Below, one piece after another: positions 8,153 to 17,009 of a DNA stretch of 64,000 nucleotides. Origin of the DNA: Planktothricoides raciborskii GIHE-MW2 (lineage in GTDB: Bacteria > Cyanobacteriota > Cyanobacteriia > Cyanobacteriales > Laspinemataceae); the NCBI RefSeq assembly GCF_040564635.1, contig NZ_CP159837.1, forward strand, positions 1,181,001 to 1,245,000, read 5' to 3'. A program made the position numbers and the translations under genes. Under the pieces are notes generated by a model. That model was not told where the DNA came from. It worked only from the letters and a program-made list of their open reading frames with translations, and did not search any database. Positions within the stretch are counted from its first letter, which is position 1, and every line of letters begins with the position of its first letter.

Positions 8153-8992
8153 TTATATGTTCACAATTCCATCGGGCATCACCGTTTTAATCATCTGAGT
8201 ATCCCTTAAATTCGCTTGATAAAGATTAGTATCAATTAAAATAGCCTGACTCAGATTTGCTTCAGTCAAATTCGACCAACTAAGATTCGCTCGATAGAGA
8301 CTACAGCCTTCTAAGTTCGCGCCTCGCATCGAAGTCCAACTAATATTGGTGCTTCTAAGTTGTGCTTTACTCAAATTGGCTTTACTCAGATTAGAACCAC
8401 TCAAATTTGCTCTAGTCAAATCCGCCTCAACGAGAATTGCATTCGTCAAATTAACCCCATTGAGAATAGCATTGGTCAGATTAGCTTTGGTCAAATTCGC
8501 ACCTGTAATGATAGCAATACTTAGGTTAGCGGATTCTAATGACGATCCAGATAGGTCAGCATCCATTAAAATCGCTCGACTGAGGTTAGCATTACGACAA
8601 TTGCTGCCACTAAGATTAGACAACCGAAAGCGCGTTTCACTAGCAATGCAGTGTTGAAGATTCACTTTTTCTAACGTCGCTCGCTCCACATTGGCTCGAC
8701 TCAGGTTAACCGCACTTAAGTTAGCTTCACTTAAGTTGGCTCTACTGAGATTCGCGGCAATTAGGTTGGCTTGACGCAGGTCTACCGCAGTTAATTTGGC
8801 TCCAGAGAGATTTGCTTCTCGCAGATTTACCCCTGTTAAAATCGCCCCTGTGAGGTTTGCCTCCCTTAAATCACAATTCCTTAAGTTAGCCTCACTAAGG
8901 TTGATTCCCTGTAAGTGAGCCATTACCAGATCCAAGTTGCGAAAATCTCTTTCCCCTGCTTGATATCTTTCGCTTAGTTCATTGACATCCAT
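8153..8992 (-). CDS. Pentapeptide repeat protein
   Basis: 279 aa. From about residue 18 to 270 it is built of A(N/D)LxxANL-type pentapeptide repeats with few interruptions, predicting a right-handed quadrilateral beta-helix. No signal peptide or membrane segment; likely cytoplasmic. Such proteins are abundant in cyanobacteria and are generally assigned no precise role. The ATG start is preceded by a spacer with few features. It stands alone, convergent with the Ycf66-family gene. Confidence 0.93.
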   Translation of the reverse strand: MDVNELSERYQAGERDFRNLDLVMAHLQGINLSEANLRNCDLREANLTGAILTGVNLREANLSGAKLTAVDLRQANLIAANLSRANLSEANLSAVNLSRANVERATLEKVNLQHCIASETRFRLSNLSGSNCRNANLSRAILMDADLSGSSLESANLSIAIITGANLTKANLTNAILNGVNLTNAILVEADLTRANLSGSNLSKANLSKAQLRSTNISWTSMRGANLEGCSLYRANLSWSNLTEANLSQAILIDTNLYQANLRDTQMIKTVMPDGIVNI

Positions 8993-9058
8993 CTAACATT
9001 ACCCTCTGACTATAGAATCGGTCTAAATTTAATGGTCTATTGTTATAATTTATCGCCT

Positions 9059-9322
9059 TCAATGGACTATTTCAGCTACCTTGGTGGTAATCCGTACTAA
9101 ATTGTCAGAGGTGCCGGGGATGCCAGGAACTCTTGACCGTGAAAAAAAATCCATAATCTGACGGGTGCGTTGTTTTCGACGCCGATCGCTTAAATGATAA
9201 ACTGAATTAAAGAACAGGGATTTTTCATACATAAACTCTTCCGGGGTGCCTAAAATTGGCACGTTTAGAGTTTGATACAAGTTTTTAATGCTCTCAAAAA
9301 AGGCTTGTGTCCCTGGTTGTTG
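9059..9322 (-). pseudogene. C-terminal remnant, possibly of an SGNH/DUF1574-like protein
   Basis: An open frame of 87 codons with no ATG start, limited upstream by an in-frame TAG at 9323-9325. It reads FFESIKNLYQTLNVPILGTP, then a segment with LFFNSVYHLS and RTRQIMDFF. The LFFNSVYHL..... RT pattern resembles the extreme C-terminus of cyanobacterial SGNH-hydrolase/DUF1574-like proteins, where a conserved Asp/Asn and His close the active site. Everything upstream is missing. I infer a 5'-truncated relic; family assignment is weak. Confidence 0.35.
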
Positions 9323-9599
9323 CTACTCTTAAAAGTAAACGGTACTAGGCCAAGTGGCGATCGCGCTCACCTGATGGCGATGTTGCATCCGCAACGCCGA
9401 AGCGAACGCACCCTTGAATATATTTAATTAAATTTTATTAAAATAAAAATTCATTTTAGCATGGCTTAAATTTTTCCAATCTTAAGCCATGCTAAAATTG
9501 TAAAATGGTTAAAAATGCGTAAAAATGCCAATTAAAATTTTTAAAAACCAATTAATTTTTTTAACAATCCAATGTTAATTAGCATAAAATTACCTCAAA
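9323..9599. other. AT-rich spacer with partial 24-bp repeat
   Basis: Contains an inverted partial copy (9378-9397) of the CGAAGCG..ACATCG repeat next to a HIP1 site, then a very AT-rich stretch with near-duplicate segments around 'tttagcatggctta' (about 9455-9495). No gene seen. Confidence 0.5.
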
Positions 9600-9887
9600 T
9601 TACCCAGACAAAAAAGCATAATGTTCTCCGCGTATTCGTGCATCAAAATAACAATCAATAGATTCAAAACCGTCCTCGACACAATCCACAGCAAGTTGAT
9701 TGACGACTTGTGCTTTTTCAATGGAAGAATCGTCCGAAAGACTTCCTAAGCCAAAAGTCGTCGCGTCTAACAGCCAATCAACCCAATTGCCGTTAATACG
9801 GCCTGCATAATCTAGCTCAATCCAAGTTTTTACAGCTTGATTGTAGGAGCGTTTGCTAATCGTAAAATAAATATTTTTATCTCCCAT
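9600..9887 (-). CDS. Small hypothetical protein
   Basis: 95 aa, mixed charge, no signal peptide or membrane segment. It starts with ATG preceded by AAAAGG at workable spacing. Middle reads as two amphipathic segments, GNWVDWLLDATTFGLGSL and IEKAQVVNQLAVDCVEDGF. I do not recognise the family. The intact frame and ribosome site in a region otherwise full of broken genes suggest it is real. Function unknown. Confidence 0.5.
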   Translation of the reverse strand: MGDKNIYFTISKRSYNQAVKTWIELDYAGRINGNWVDWLLDATTFGLGSLSDDSSIEKAQVVNQLAVDCVEDGFESIDCYFDARIRGEHYAFLSG

Positions 9888-10153
9888 AAATTAACCTTTT
9901 TGTTTAGGAATTCAACTTAGCCTAAGCTGCGAAAACCGACAATCATCAAACTTTTCCTAGAAAAAAAGAGGTTAAAGCAATCAAGATTTTAAGCAAAACT
10001 GGTAATATAAAAGGGTAGGTGGGGATTAATCCCCAGCCGACGGTTTATCCGCCTTCAGCAGAGCAATGAAATCTGTAAAAGAATGATTAAGTTTTATCGT
10101 GGTTAAAATAAATCGTTACAAAGGTTAAGAATTAGTTATGAGTCATAAATAAA

Positions 10154-10760
10154 ATGGCGAAAAAAAACTGGAGTGTCGTAAAGAATTTAACTTCTGAATA
10201 TACGGGGGAAAACTATTGCAGTCTTATCAAGGGAACCGGACGAGAGTTTGTTGTTAACTTTTGCTTAAAACCAGAGGTCGAGAACCCTGCTATTCCTCCG
10301 TTTCTGCCGCCGTCTCCACCCTGCAATATCAAGCCGCTGGCCAAGCTCAGTTAAGAGCTTATGCTGAGTCGATCGCTCATTATCGGCTTCAGCTTTGGGA
10401 GCGAACGGCTGAGGGAACTTTTTACCGAAAAACTTTCCCAATTTTCAAATATTTCCCAGATCATCAGCTAGATATTTTTCCCTTGTTGTGGGTAACAACC
10501 GAGGCCGGAATTGGGGATAAAGAACTTTTACTAAAATTTGATGGCACTGTTTTACCAATAACTGATGATAAAATCTCGGTCTGCCTCGACTACTACTGTT
10601 CAGGACGAAATTTGGTTTTCGTTAAATATTCCGGCAAACACGGAGATTGAATTTCAGCGTCCTGATAATTATACTATTTTTAATTACCAAAGATGCACTC
10701 ATTTGGGGCGCTTGGACGCCTTGCCCCTACAATATCTGTTATTAATTTGGCATCGGTAGG
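10154..10760 (+). pseudogene. Frameshifted hypothetical gene
   Basis: Three overlapping open segments in two frames read like one protein: frame 2 from ATG 10154 (starts MAKKNWSVVKNLTSEYTG), frame 1 from about 10270 to 10600 (contains QAAGQAQLRAYAESIAHYRL and FPDHQLDIFPLLWVTTEAG), then frame 2 again from about 10580 (TTTVQDEIWFSLNIPANTEI). At least two frameshifts are needed to join them. No family recognised. I infer a decayed gene of about 190-200 codons. Confidence 0.45.
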
Positions 10761-10861
10761 GGCGCCGGGGCTGGCGCCCAAATTAACCTCGAAATCGTAG
10801 CAATAATTTTTGAAATTGGTATAAATACTTGGAAAACGGAAAACCAATCATTGATTACACA

Positions 10862-11260
10862 ATGGGGCAAGAGAAAAAAAATCCGAAGCATCTGACTAAA
10901 AAAAATCGCAGCGACGCTTCCGACAAGCTTTAGGGCTGGGGGAAGTTGTCCGAAAATCAGGCGCTACTGTCAATTCAAAGTCCAAGGCAAAAGGGTCAGG
11001 AATGGCGCGATCGATAATGTGGCTGTACGTTAATAATAAATTTGAAATGTCACTCAAAGAGAATGGTGTTTCAACAAAAAGTTTGTTGAAACACTATTCG
11101 CCGAATTCTTGAGTATTGGCTGAACCGTGCTTATCAATTACTGCCTGATGGTTCCTTGCAAAAACTTAGCGGGAAAGCATTGTATGCCGCTCGTGGTGCA
11201 ACTATGCGAAAGGTGGCTGCGATGATTTACTCGGAATTGCTGAAGGAATTGTCTGATTAG
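10862..11260 (+). pseudogene. Frameshifted hypothetical gene
   Basis: Reading three frames in turn gives a coherent protein: MGQEKKNPKHLTKK, then RRFRQALGLGEVVRKSGATV and MSLKENGVSTKSLLKHY, then RRILEYWLNRAYQLLPDGSL ... SELLKELSD and a TAG at 11258. Two frameshifts (near 10915 and 11098) separate the parts. A good terminator hairpin follows 10 bp after the stop, which supports a formerly expressed gene. No family recognised. Confidence 0.45.
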
Positions 11261-11270
11261 GATTAAGCAT

Positions 11271-11301
11271 AAAACGCCACTGCTGTTTAAAGTGGCGTTT
11301 T
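11271..11301 (+). terminator. Rho-independent terminator
   Basis: AAAACGCCACT (11271-11281), 9-nt loop, AGTGGCGTTTT (11291-11301): an 11-bp perfect stem ending in a T run. It directly follows the broken gene ending at 11260. Confidence 0.75.
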
Positions 11302-11360
11302 ATAATTTACCAATTATATCCCCGAATTGAGAATTGCCGGAAGATAATTGATATCGATTG

Positions 11361-11723
11361 GCGGCGCTAGAATTGCTTTATAACTTAAAAACAATTTTAG
11401 ACGCACGTCAAGATTTGGATCGAGAATATCGGGAGTTAATTATGGAACTATCGCCCCTGTATTTGCAGCGACTATAAATCGCTACCCAACAAGGATTTGA
11501 ACAATAAATTTAACAATGAATTTAACAAGGAATTCAACAAGGAATTCAACAAGGGCAAAGGCTGATGGTTGAAACCATGCTTCAAGTGAATTTTGGCACA
11601 ATCGAGCGGGAGTTATCCCAAATTATTGATCCGTTAATTCAACTATCTGCCCTGGAAATAACTCAACTGATTATGCAACTGAATCGAGAAGAGTTGTTAG
11701 CCAGATTTCACCCGCAATCCTAG
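11361..11723 (+). pseudogene. Relic of an Rpn/DUF4351-type protein
   Basis: Two pieces: 11361-11477 (ALELLYNLKTILDARQDLDR then a stop) and about 11540-11723 (GQRLMVETMLQVNFGTIERE ... LIMQLNREELLARF, stop). The second piece resembles the coiled C-terminal segment (DUF4351-like) that follows PD-(D/E)XK-type Rpn nuclease domains in many cyanobacterial proteins; the first resembles the region before it. Between them is a short run of GAATTCAACAAG repeats. The nuclease domain is absent. Assignment is by pattern memory only. Confidence 0.4.
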
Positions 11724-11746
11724 GAATCTTTTTGAGGGATTCCCGC

Positions 11747-11778
11747 AACCCGGTTTGACCAAAAAAACCGGGTTTTTT
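11747..11778 (+). terminator. Rho-independent-type hairpin
   Basis: AACCCGGTTT at 11747-11756 pairs with AAACCGGGTT at 11765-11774, followed by TTTT. It follows the decayed Rpn-like gene. Confidence 0.65.
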
Positions 11779-11827
11779 GTCGGTAGCAAAACTTAAACCA
11801 AAAGTGATAACGCATCGATCCCCCCAA

Positions 11828-11852
11828 CCCCCCTTTTTAAGGGGGGCTTTTT
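11828..11852 (+). terminator. C6/G6 hairpin with T tract
   Basis: CCCCCC-TTTTTAA-GGGGGG-C-TTTTT, the same module as at 7986-8011. It is oriented to stop plus-strand transcription just before the converging ABC-transporter operon. Confidence 0.65.
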
Positions 11853-11871
11853 AGAATAAAAGCACTCTTGT

Positions 11872-12801
11872 CTATTCATCGTGACTATTTTCGAGGGAAT
11901 AAGGGATGCCCAGACTTTTCGGAGGCAGGGCTTTTCCGGCTAATCCTAGTAAGGCAAATAAAGCCAGAATGTAGGGTGACATGACTAAAAATTGATAGGG
12001 AATATTTGCCCCAAATGCTTGAATTCTTAACTGTAAAGCTTCCGTCGCCCCAAATAAGAAACAAGCCCCAATAATCCCTAAAGGATGCCACCGACCAAAA
12101 ATTAGCGCTGCTAGGGCAATAAATCCTTTTCCGGCACTCATTCCTTCGGTAAAAAAATTAATTTGTACCAAGGTAAGATAAGCCCCTCCTAAACTCGCTA
12201 AACATCCACTGACTATCACTGCACCATAGCGCACCCAGGCAACGGAAATTCCCGCAGTTGCCGCAGCTTGGGGATATTCACCCACCGATCGCAAGGTTAA
12301 GCCAAGGCTGGTATGAAATAAAAAATAGAGACTAAAAGCTACTAAAATAACTAGCAAATAAACCAGAATATTCTGTTGGAATAAAATAGCGCCTAGGAGT
12401 GGGATTTTTGCCAGTCCAGGGATGGCAATCGCCTCAATTCCGGGTAATCTTTGCGTGCTATTACCATTAAATATTAGGCGGGCGAAAAATGAGGTTAATC
12501 CCGCCGCTAGTAGATTAATTCCTAATCCTGATACTAACTGATTGACTGCTAAAGTCACCGATAAGAAAGCGTGAAGTAAACCCACTAATCCGCCGCCGAT
12601 TAATGCAAAGACAATTCCTACATAAGGATTGCCGGTGTAAAAGGTAGCGATCGCGCTAGAAAAAGCGCCGGTTAATAACAAACCTTCCAGGGCAATATTC
12701 AGAACTCCCGACCGTTCCGAGTACATTCCCCCCAGGGCGGCAAATGCTAAAGGGACGGCTAAATCAACGCTAGAAATCAAATAATCATTATAATTAATCA
12801 T
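11872..12801 (-). CDS. ABC transporter permease, BMP/nucleoside-type (second permease)
   Basis: 309 aa, strongly hydrophobic with about 8-10 membrane helices, matching the shorter permease of the BMP-family importers (NupQ/YufQ-like; branched-chain/ribose permease superfamily). Characteristic segments: FAALGGMYSERSGVLNIALE at the N-terminus, GKGFIALAALIFGRWHPLG in the last third. The family moves nucleosides or purine-related solutes across the inner membrane. Last gene of a four-gene operon; its start lies 5 bp after the stop of the preceding permease. No defects seen. Confidence 0.92.
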   Translation of the reverse strand: MINYNDYLISSVDLAVPLAFAALGGMYSERSGVLNIALEGLLLTGAFSSAIATFYTGNPYVGIVFALIGGGLVGLLHAFLSVTLAVNQLVSGLGINLLAAGLTSFFARLIFNGNSTQRLPGIEAIAIPGLAKIPLLGAILFQQNILVYLLVILVAFSLYFLFHTSLGLTLRSVGEYPQAAATAGISVAWVRYGAVIVSGCLASLGGAYLTLVQINFFTEGMSAGKGFIALAALIFGRWHPLGIIGACFLFGATEALQLRIQAFGANIPYQFLVMSPYILALFALLGLAGKALPPKSLGIPYSLENSHDE

Positions 12802-12806
12802 TATAG

Positions 12807-13886
12807 TTAATTGTCATTATTTAAACCATTTAACCATCGTTTTTCTACCGCCAAAGCGATCGCAATAAATAGTACGGTTAATCCCTCAATAATATACACA
12901 ATTGTAATCGGGACTCCGGCACTTCTTTGGATAATATTCGCCCCACTACGCAAAGCGGCAAAAAATAAAGAAGCCAACACAACACCGCTAATACTACCAC
13001 GACTTAAAAAAGCGATCGCGATCGCATCAAATCCGTAACCGGGGGACATTTGTTCAAATAAACGATATTTTAATCCCATCACTTCTGAAGCCCCCGCTAA
13101 CCCTGCTAAACCACCTGCTAAAGCCATCACAATCATCAGGGTATTTTTCACCGAAATACCGGCATAATGGGCGGCGGTAGAATTAAAACCAACGGCAGTA
13201 ATTTGATATCCTAAAGGCGATCGCATCAACAATATCCATAAAACCGCTGCGGTAATGAAAGCGAGTAAAATACCCAAATGGGCTAAACTGTCCGGTAAAA
13301 TAATCGGTAATCTGGCGGTTTTGGCAATTAATGGAGAATATGGACTCGGTGCAGCGGGTGCTTTTAAAGGGTTTTGGACTAGGTAACTGACTAAATTTAT
13401 GGCAATGTAATTGAGTAATAAAGTAGTAATCACTTCATTAACTCCTTTTACTGCTTTCAGATAACCCGGTATCCAACCCCAAAATGCCCCAAAAATAAAG
13501 CCAGAAATTAGGGCTAAGGGAATATGAATTATCGCCGGAATTCCCTGTACATATAAACCCACTAAAGTGCTACCCAAAGCACCAAAATAAATTTGTCCCT
13601 CACCCCCAAGATTAAATTGTCCCGCACGCAAGGCGATTAATACCCCTAAACTGGTGAATAATAGGGGGGTCATTTTGGTGAGGGTATTGCCAAAACCAAA
13701 GTAAGTAGTCAGGGATTCTTGAAATAAAGCGGTGTAGGCGCTGATGGGATTTGCTCCGGCAAAAAAAATCAGCATCCCACCCAAAATCAGAGCGCAAATC
13801 ACCGCAATCAGCGGTGATATAATTGGCCGAATAATTGGCCGAATAATTCGCCTAATTAATTGAAAGGGTTTATTCGCGATCGTCAT
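12807..13886 (-). CDS. ABC transporter permease, BMP/nucleoside-type (first permease)
   Basis: 359 aa, about ten predicted membrane helices, NupP/YufP-like. Key segments: LTKMTPLLFTSLGVLIALRA, FNLGGEGQIYFGALGSTLVG and GYGFDAIAIAFLSRGS, which match the conserved regions of this permease class. The start overlaps the stop of the ATPase gene by 4 bp (ATGA), indicating translational coupling. Together with the ATPase, the shorter permease and the lipoprotein it forms a complete importer. Confidence 0.92.
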   Translation of the reverse strand: MTIANKPFQLIRRIIRPIIRPIISPLIAVICALILGGMLIFFAGANPISAYTALFQESLTTYFGFGNTLTKMTPLLFTSLGVLIALRAGQFNLGGEGQIYFGALGSTLVGLYVQGIPAIIHIPLALISGFIFGAFWGWIPGYLKAVKGVNEVITTLLLNYIAINLVSYLVQNPLKAPAAPSPYSPLIAKTARLPIILPDSLAHLGILLAFITAAVLWILLMRSPLGYQITAVGFNSTAAHYAGISVKNTLMIVMALAGGLAGLAGASEVMGLKYRLFEQMSPGYGFDAIAIAFLSRGSISGVVLASLFFAALRSGANIIQRSAGVPITIVYIIEGLTVLFIAIALAVEKRWLNGLNNDN

Positions 13887-15415
13887 GTCATGTTTGCTCC
13901 TCCCATCAATAAACCAATCTTGTCTAATGTAGCGGTATTTGCATCCAAAATATCCACAAATTCTCCCCGATAAATAACTGCTATGCGATCGCTCATCGTC
14001 ATCACTTCTTCTAACTCGGTGGAAATATACAAAATCGCGGCACCCCGTTCTCGTTGGGCTAATAACTCCTCGTGAACCGTAGCGGTTGCACCAACATCTA
14101 ATCCCCTGGTGGGTTGCATGGCGATAATTAAATTTGGTTCTTCTGCCAGTTCTCTGGCTAATACGACTTTTTGTTGATTTCCCCCTGATAGTTGACTAAC
14201 TTTTACATTCTCTCCAGAAACGCGAATTTTAAATTTTTCTATGCTCATTTGAGCATTGCGTTTGATCGCCTTTGGTTGCAATAATAAATTACAGCAAAAC
14301 GGCGAATTTTTAAAGCTCTTTAAAATTAAGTTTTCCGCAATGGTAAACGGCAAGATTAACCCCATTTTTTGCCGGTCTTCAGGAATATAGCCGATTTTCG
14401 GATGCACCAAAGAACCAGGGAAAGAAATTTTACCCTGATGGATACTTCTTAAACCGGCGATCGCATCAGCCAATTCTCTTTGTCCATTCCCATCTACCCC
14501 CGCAATTCCTAAAATTTCTCCAGCCCGTAATTCAAAGGAAATATTGCGAAGAGAGGGAATATTTCTATCATCTAAAACTTGCAATTTTTCTACGGATAAA
14601 ATTACTTGTTCGGCTGTGTATACAGATTGATTAACTTGTTGATTAACTTGTTGATTAACTTGTTGATTAACTTTTTGATTAACTTTTTTATTAACTGTTA
14701 AACTTACCCCTTGTCCCACCATCAAGTCTGATAATTGCTGAGAAGTGACTTCTTGAGTGCTTCTGGTAGCGACTACTTTACCTCGTCTTAATACGGTGAC
14801 ATTATCACAAAGTTTAATCACTTCTTCTAATTTATGGCTAATAAAAATAATCGTCTTCCCAGCCGCCGCTAATTGTCGCAAGATATGAATAAATCCTGCG
14901 ACTTCCTTGGGGGTTAAAACGGCGGTGGGTTCATCAAAAATTAATAGTTTTGCTTGGCGATATAATACTTTTAGGATTTCGACTCTTTGCTGTTGCCCTA
15001 CAGGTAAATTTTCGATGCGGGCATTTGGCTCAATTTCTAGGCCATAACTTTGAGCTAAAGCAAAAATTTCTTGTTGTTTTTGCGACCAATTTAAGCGCCA
15101 ACTATTTTCGGTGCCTAAAATAATATTTTCCGTAACGGTCAAGTTAGGCACCAGCATAAAATGTTGATGTACCATGCCGATTCCTAACTGAATTGCCTGG
15201 TGGGGTGATGTAATTTTGACGGGGCGATCGTCTAGATAAATTGTACCCGTATCCGGTTGATATAGACCACTTAGAATATTCATTAAAGTGGTCTTACCGG
15301 CTCCATTTTCCCCTAATATTGCCATAATTTTTCCCGTTTCAACCCGGAAACTAATGCGATCGTTGGCAATAAATGAATGAAAGTGTTTACTAATATTTTC
15401 TAAGCGTAAATCCAT
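13883..15415 (-). CDS. ABC transporter ATPase with two nucleotide-binding domains
   Basis: 510 aa, two fused NBDs as in NupO/YufO and RbsA-type ATPases. NBD1 has Walker A GENGAGKT (residues 35-42), signature LPVGQQQR and Walker B LLIFDEPTAVLT. NBD2 has the degenerate Walker A typical of the class (GVDGNGQ), signature LSGGNQQKVVLARELAEEP and IIAMQPTRGLDVGA. It energises uptake with the two permeases. The linker between domains carries a run of QVNQ/KVNQ tetrapeptides encoded by a 12-bp tandem repeat (14629-14700). The ATG is 165 bp downstream of the lipoprotein gene, a gap that holds repeat sequences. Confidence 0.93.
   Translation of the reverse strand: MDLRLENISKHFHSFIANDRISFRVETGKIMAILGENGAGKTTLMNILSGLYQPDTGTIYLDDRPVKITSPHQAIQLGIGMVHQHFMLVPNLTVTENIILGTENSWRLNWSQKQQEIFALAQSYGLEIEPNARIENLPVGQQQRVEILKVLYRQAKLLIFDEPTAVLTPKEVAGFIHILRQLAAAGKTIIFISHKLEEVIKLCDNVTVLRRGKVVATRSTQEVTSQQLSDLMVGQGVSLTVNKKVNQKVNQQVNQQVNQQVNQSVYTAEQVILSVEKLQVLDDRNIPSLRNISFELRAGEILGIAGVDGNGQRELADAIAGLRSIHQGKISFPGSLVHPKIGYIPEDRQKMGLILPFTIAENLILKSFKNSPFCCNLLLQPKAIKRNAQMSIEKFKIRVSGENVKVSQLSGGNQQKVVLARELAEEPNLIIAMQPTRGLDVGATATVHEELLAQRERGAAILYISTELEEVMTMSDRIAVIYRGEFVDILDANTATLDKIGLLMGGANMT
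14629..14700 (-). repeat. 12-bp tandem repeat in the ABC ATPase linker
   Basis: Six units of GATTAACTTGTT and variants (the first three identical, the last three drifting to CTTTTT and TATTAACTGTTA). On the coding strand they give QVNQ/KVNQ repeats. Length is a multiple of three per unit, so copy number can change without a frameshift. Confidence 0.8.
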
Positions 15416-15560
15416 GATTTTTTTACATTACCAGAAAATTATACCAATTTGAAAAACTACTACGACAATTCCAAGGTTTATTTGGGCGAAAAAGACGTGG
15501 CGCCCAAGTTGGATGAATTTTTGTAAATGGTATTACCAATTTCAAAATAATCCACAGTCT

Positions 15561-15605
15561 GTTTTAACCGACTTGGGCTATTAGCCTGGGGTTTTAACCC
15601 CAGGC
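15561..15605 (-). repeat. Double-hairpin repeat element overlapping the end of the BMP lipoprotein gene
   Basis: On the minus strand: a 10-bp-stem palindrome (GCCTGGGGTT/AACCCCAGGC, 15584-15605), the linker TAATAGC, then CCAAGTCGGTTAAAAC. The same architecture is found at 32397-32446. The linker supplies the gene's TAA stop and the palindrome supplies its last codons. Confidence 0.7.
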
Positions 15606-16654
15606 GGTTTATCTATTTTTTTCACGCAACGGGTATCTTTTCCGGCTTCTTGACAAGGTTCAAAGATTATTTTTTGCTGAGAAATGGCTTGTTCTATTTG
15701 CAAGGCATTTTGTTTAATTGGTTCGGGTACGGCGGAACCAAATTGACCTAAATATAAGATATCTTTTCTGTCTAAACCGATATTATATATCTGTCCCTTG
15801 AGTTCTTTTTTTTGAGCGAGTTCTGCTAAATAGGCGATCGCCACATCCAAGCGTTTGATAATACTGGTTAACACGGCTTTGGGAGCAACTTGTAATTGAT
15901 CTGTTGTATTCCCAAAAGCATAAACTCCTTTATCGCTGGCGGCTTGTAAAACGGCGGGAGAAGAACTATCTAACCATTGATAAATTACATCGGCACCATC
16001 GGCAATTAAAGCCAGTGCCGCTTGTTTTGCCTTCACAATATCATTCCAATCCCCCACAAAGGTGGAACTTACTTGAATATTCGGTTTAACGGATTTTGCG
16101 CCTAATTCAAATCCCCGCAATTCTTCCTGGGTTGCCGGAAATTCTTGCCCTGCTAGATAGGCTAATTTATTTGATTTAGTCATTGCCGCCCCAATCAGAC
16201 CACATAAATAACTCCCTTGTAAGTGATCGATTCTTAAAGAGGCAATATTTTCTCCTTGATTATTCCCATTAACCCCGACAAAAAATGTATTGGGAAATTG
16301 GGGCGCAACTTGTTCTATAGATGCATCAAATTGTCCCCCATGAGCAAAGACCACATTATAACCCTTGCGGGCAAAGTCGGTTAAAACTTCCGCTTGATCG
16401 GTTTGGGCAACTTGTTCGAGATATGCCACTTCTGCCCCTAACTTTTGTTTCGCTAGGTTGATTCCTTCATATCCCGACTGATTCCAAGCTTTATCGGTGA
16501 TTAGACCAGGAAGTGCGATCGCAATTTTAAACCCTGCCCCACTATCACTAACGGTGCTAGTTTGATTACTACTGCAAGCTTTCAGTAATAAGCTAGTCCC
16601 TAAAGTCGCTGAACCATACACCAAAAATTTCCGGCGGCTAAAATTTCGTTTCAT
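15581..16654 (-). CDS. BMP-family substrate-binding lipoprotein
   Basis: 357 aa. Lipoprotein signal: basic start with RRKFL, hydrophobic stretch, lipobox LLKAC with the acylated Cys at residue 27. The mature part matches basic membrane protein (BMP/Med) receptors: GLITDKAWNQSGYEG, ITDKAWNQSGYE-type ligand segment, FAHGGQFD, PNTFFVGVNGNN, DGADVIYQWLD. Family members bind nucleosides such as guanosine or adenosine; the ligand here is not determined. First gene of the importer operon. Its last about 8 codons and its stop lie within a dispersed palindromic repeat, so the original C-terminus may have been replaced. Confidence 0.92.
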   Translation of the reverse strand: MKRNFSRRKFLVYGSATLGTSLLLKACSSNQTSTVSDSGAGFKIAIALPGLITDKAWNQSGYEGINLAKQKLGAEVAYLEQVAQTDQAEVLTDFARKGYNVVFAHGGQFDASIEQVAPQFPNTFFVGVNGNNQGENIASLRIDHLQGSYLCGLIGAAMTKSNKLAYLAGQEFPATQEELRGFELGAKSVKPNIQVSSTFVGDWNDIVKAKQAALALIADGADVIYQWLDSSSPAVLQAASDKGVYAFGNTTDQLQVAPKAVLTSIIKRLDVAIAYLAELAQKKELKGQIYNIGLDRKDILYLGQFGSAVPEPIKQNALQIEQAISQQKIIFEPCQEAGKDTRCVKKIDKPPGVKTPG

Positions 16655-17009
16655 ATTTTCTCTGGATGATATCTAGTCATTTTATAGTATTTGCACAAAT
16701 AATTCGTCAAGCGATCGCCGAAATTAGTTCGGCGATCTAAAATTTTTCCGCAAAATCAGCTATTCTGAGGTTGGTTTTCTTATATAATGCGATAATTTTC
16801 TGTGCGAATACAGCAGACTTGCCCATTCTACTTTATTCGGGACAAGACCGGAGCAACCACCGCCAACGGAATTGCTGAATTCCGTCCGGGACAACCACGG
16901 AAAACCGGGGCAACCACCGCCAACGGAATTGCCCCTACGGTCTGAATGCTTTGAATATGTTACCGTAAAGGTGAAATCACCCTAGTTGTACTCTAGGTTT
17001 TAATTCAAC
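16655..17009. other. Spacer with a 23-bp direct repeat
   Basis: Divergent spacer between the importer operon and the isomerase gene. Contains GCAACCACCGCCAACGGAAT plus three more bases twice (16853-16875 and 16910-16932), separated by a segment that itself reverses part of the unit. Promoters for both flanking genes must lie here, but no clear -35/-10 pair is evident. Confidence 0.5.
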
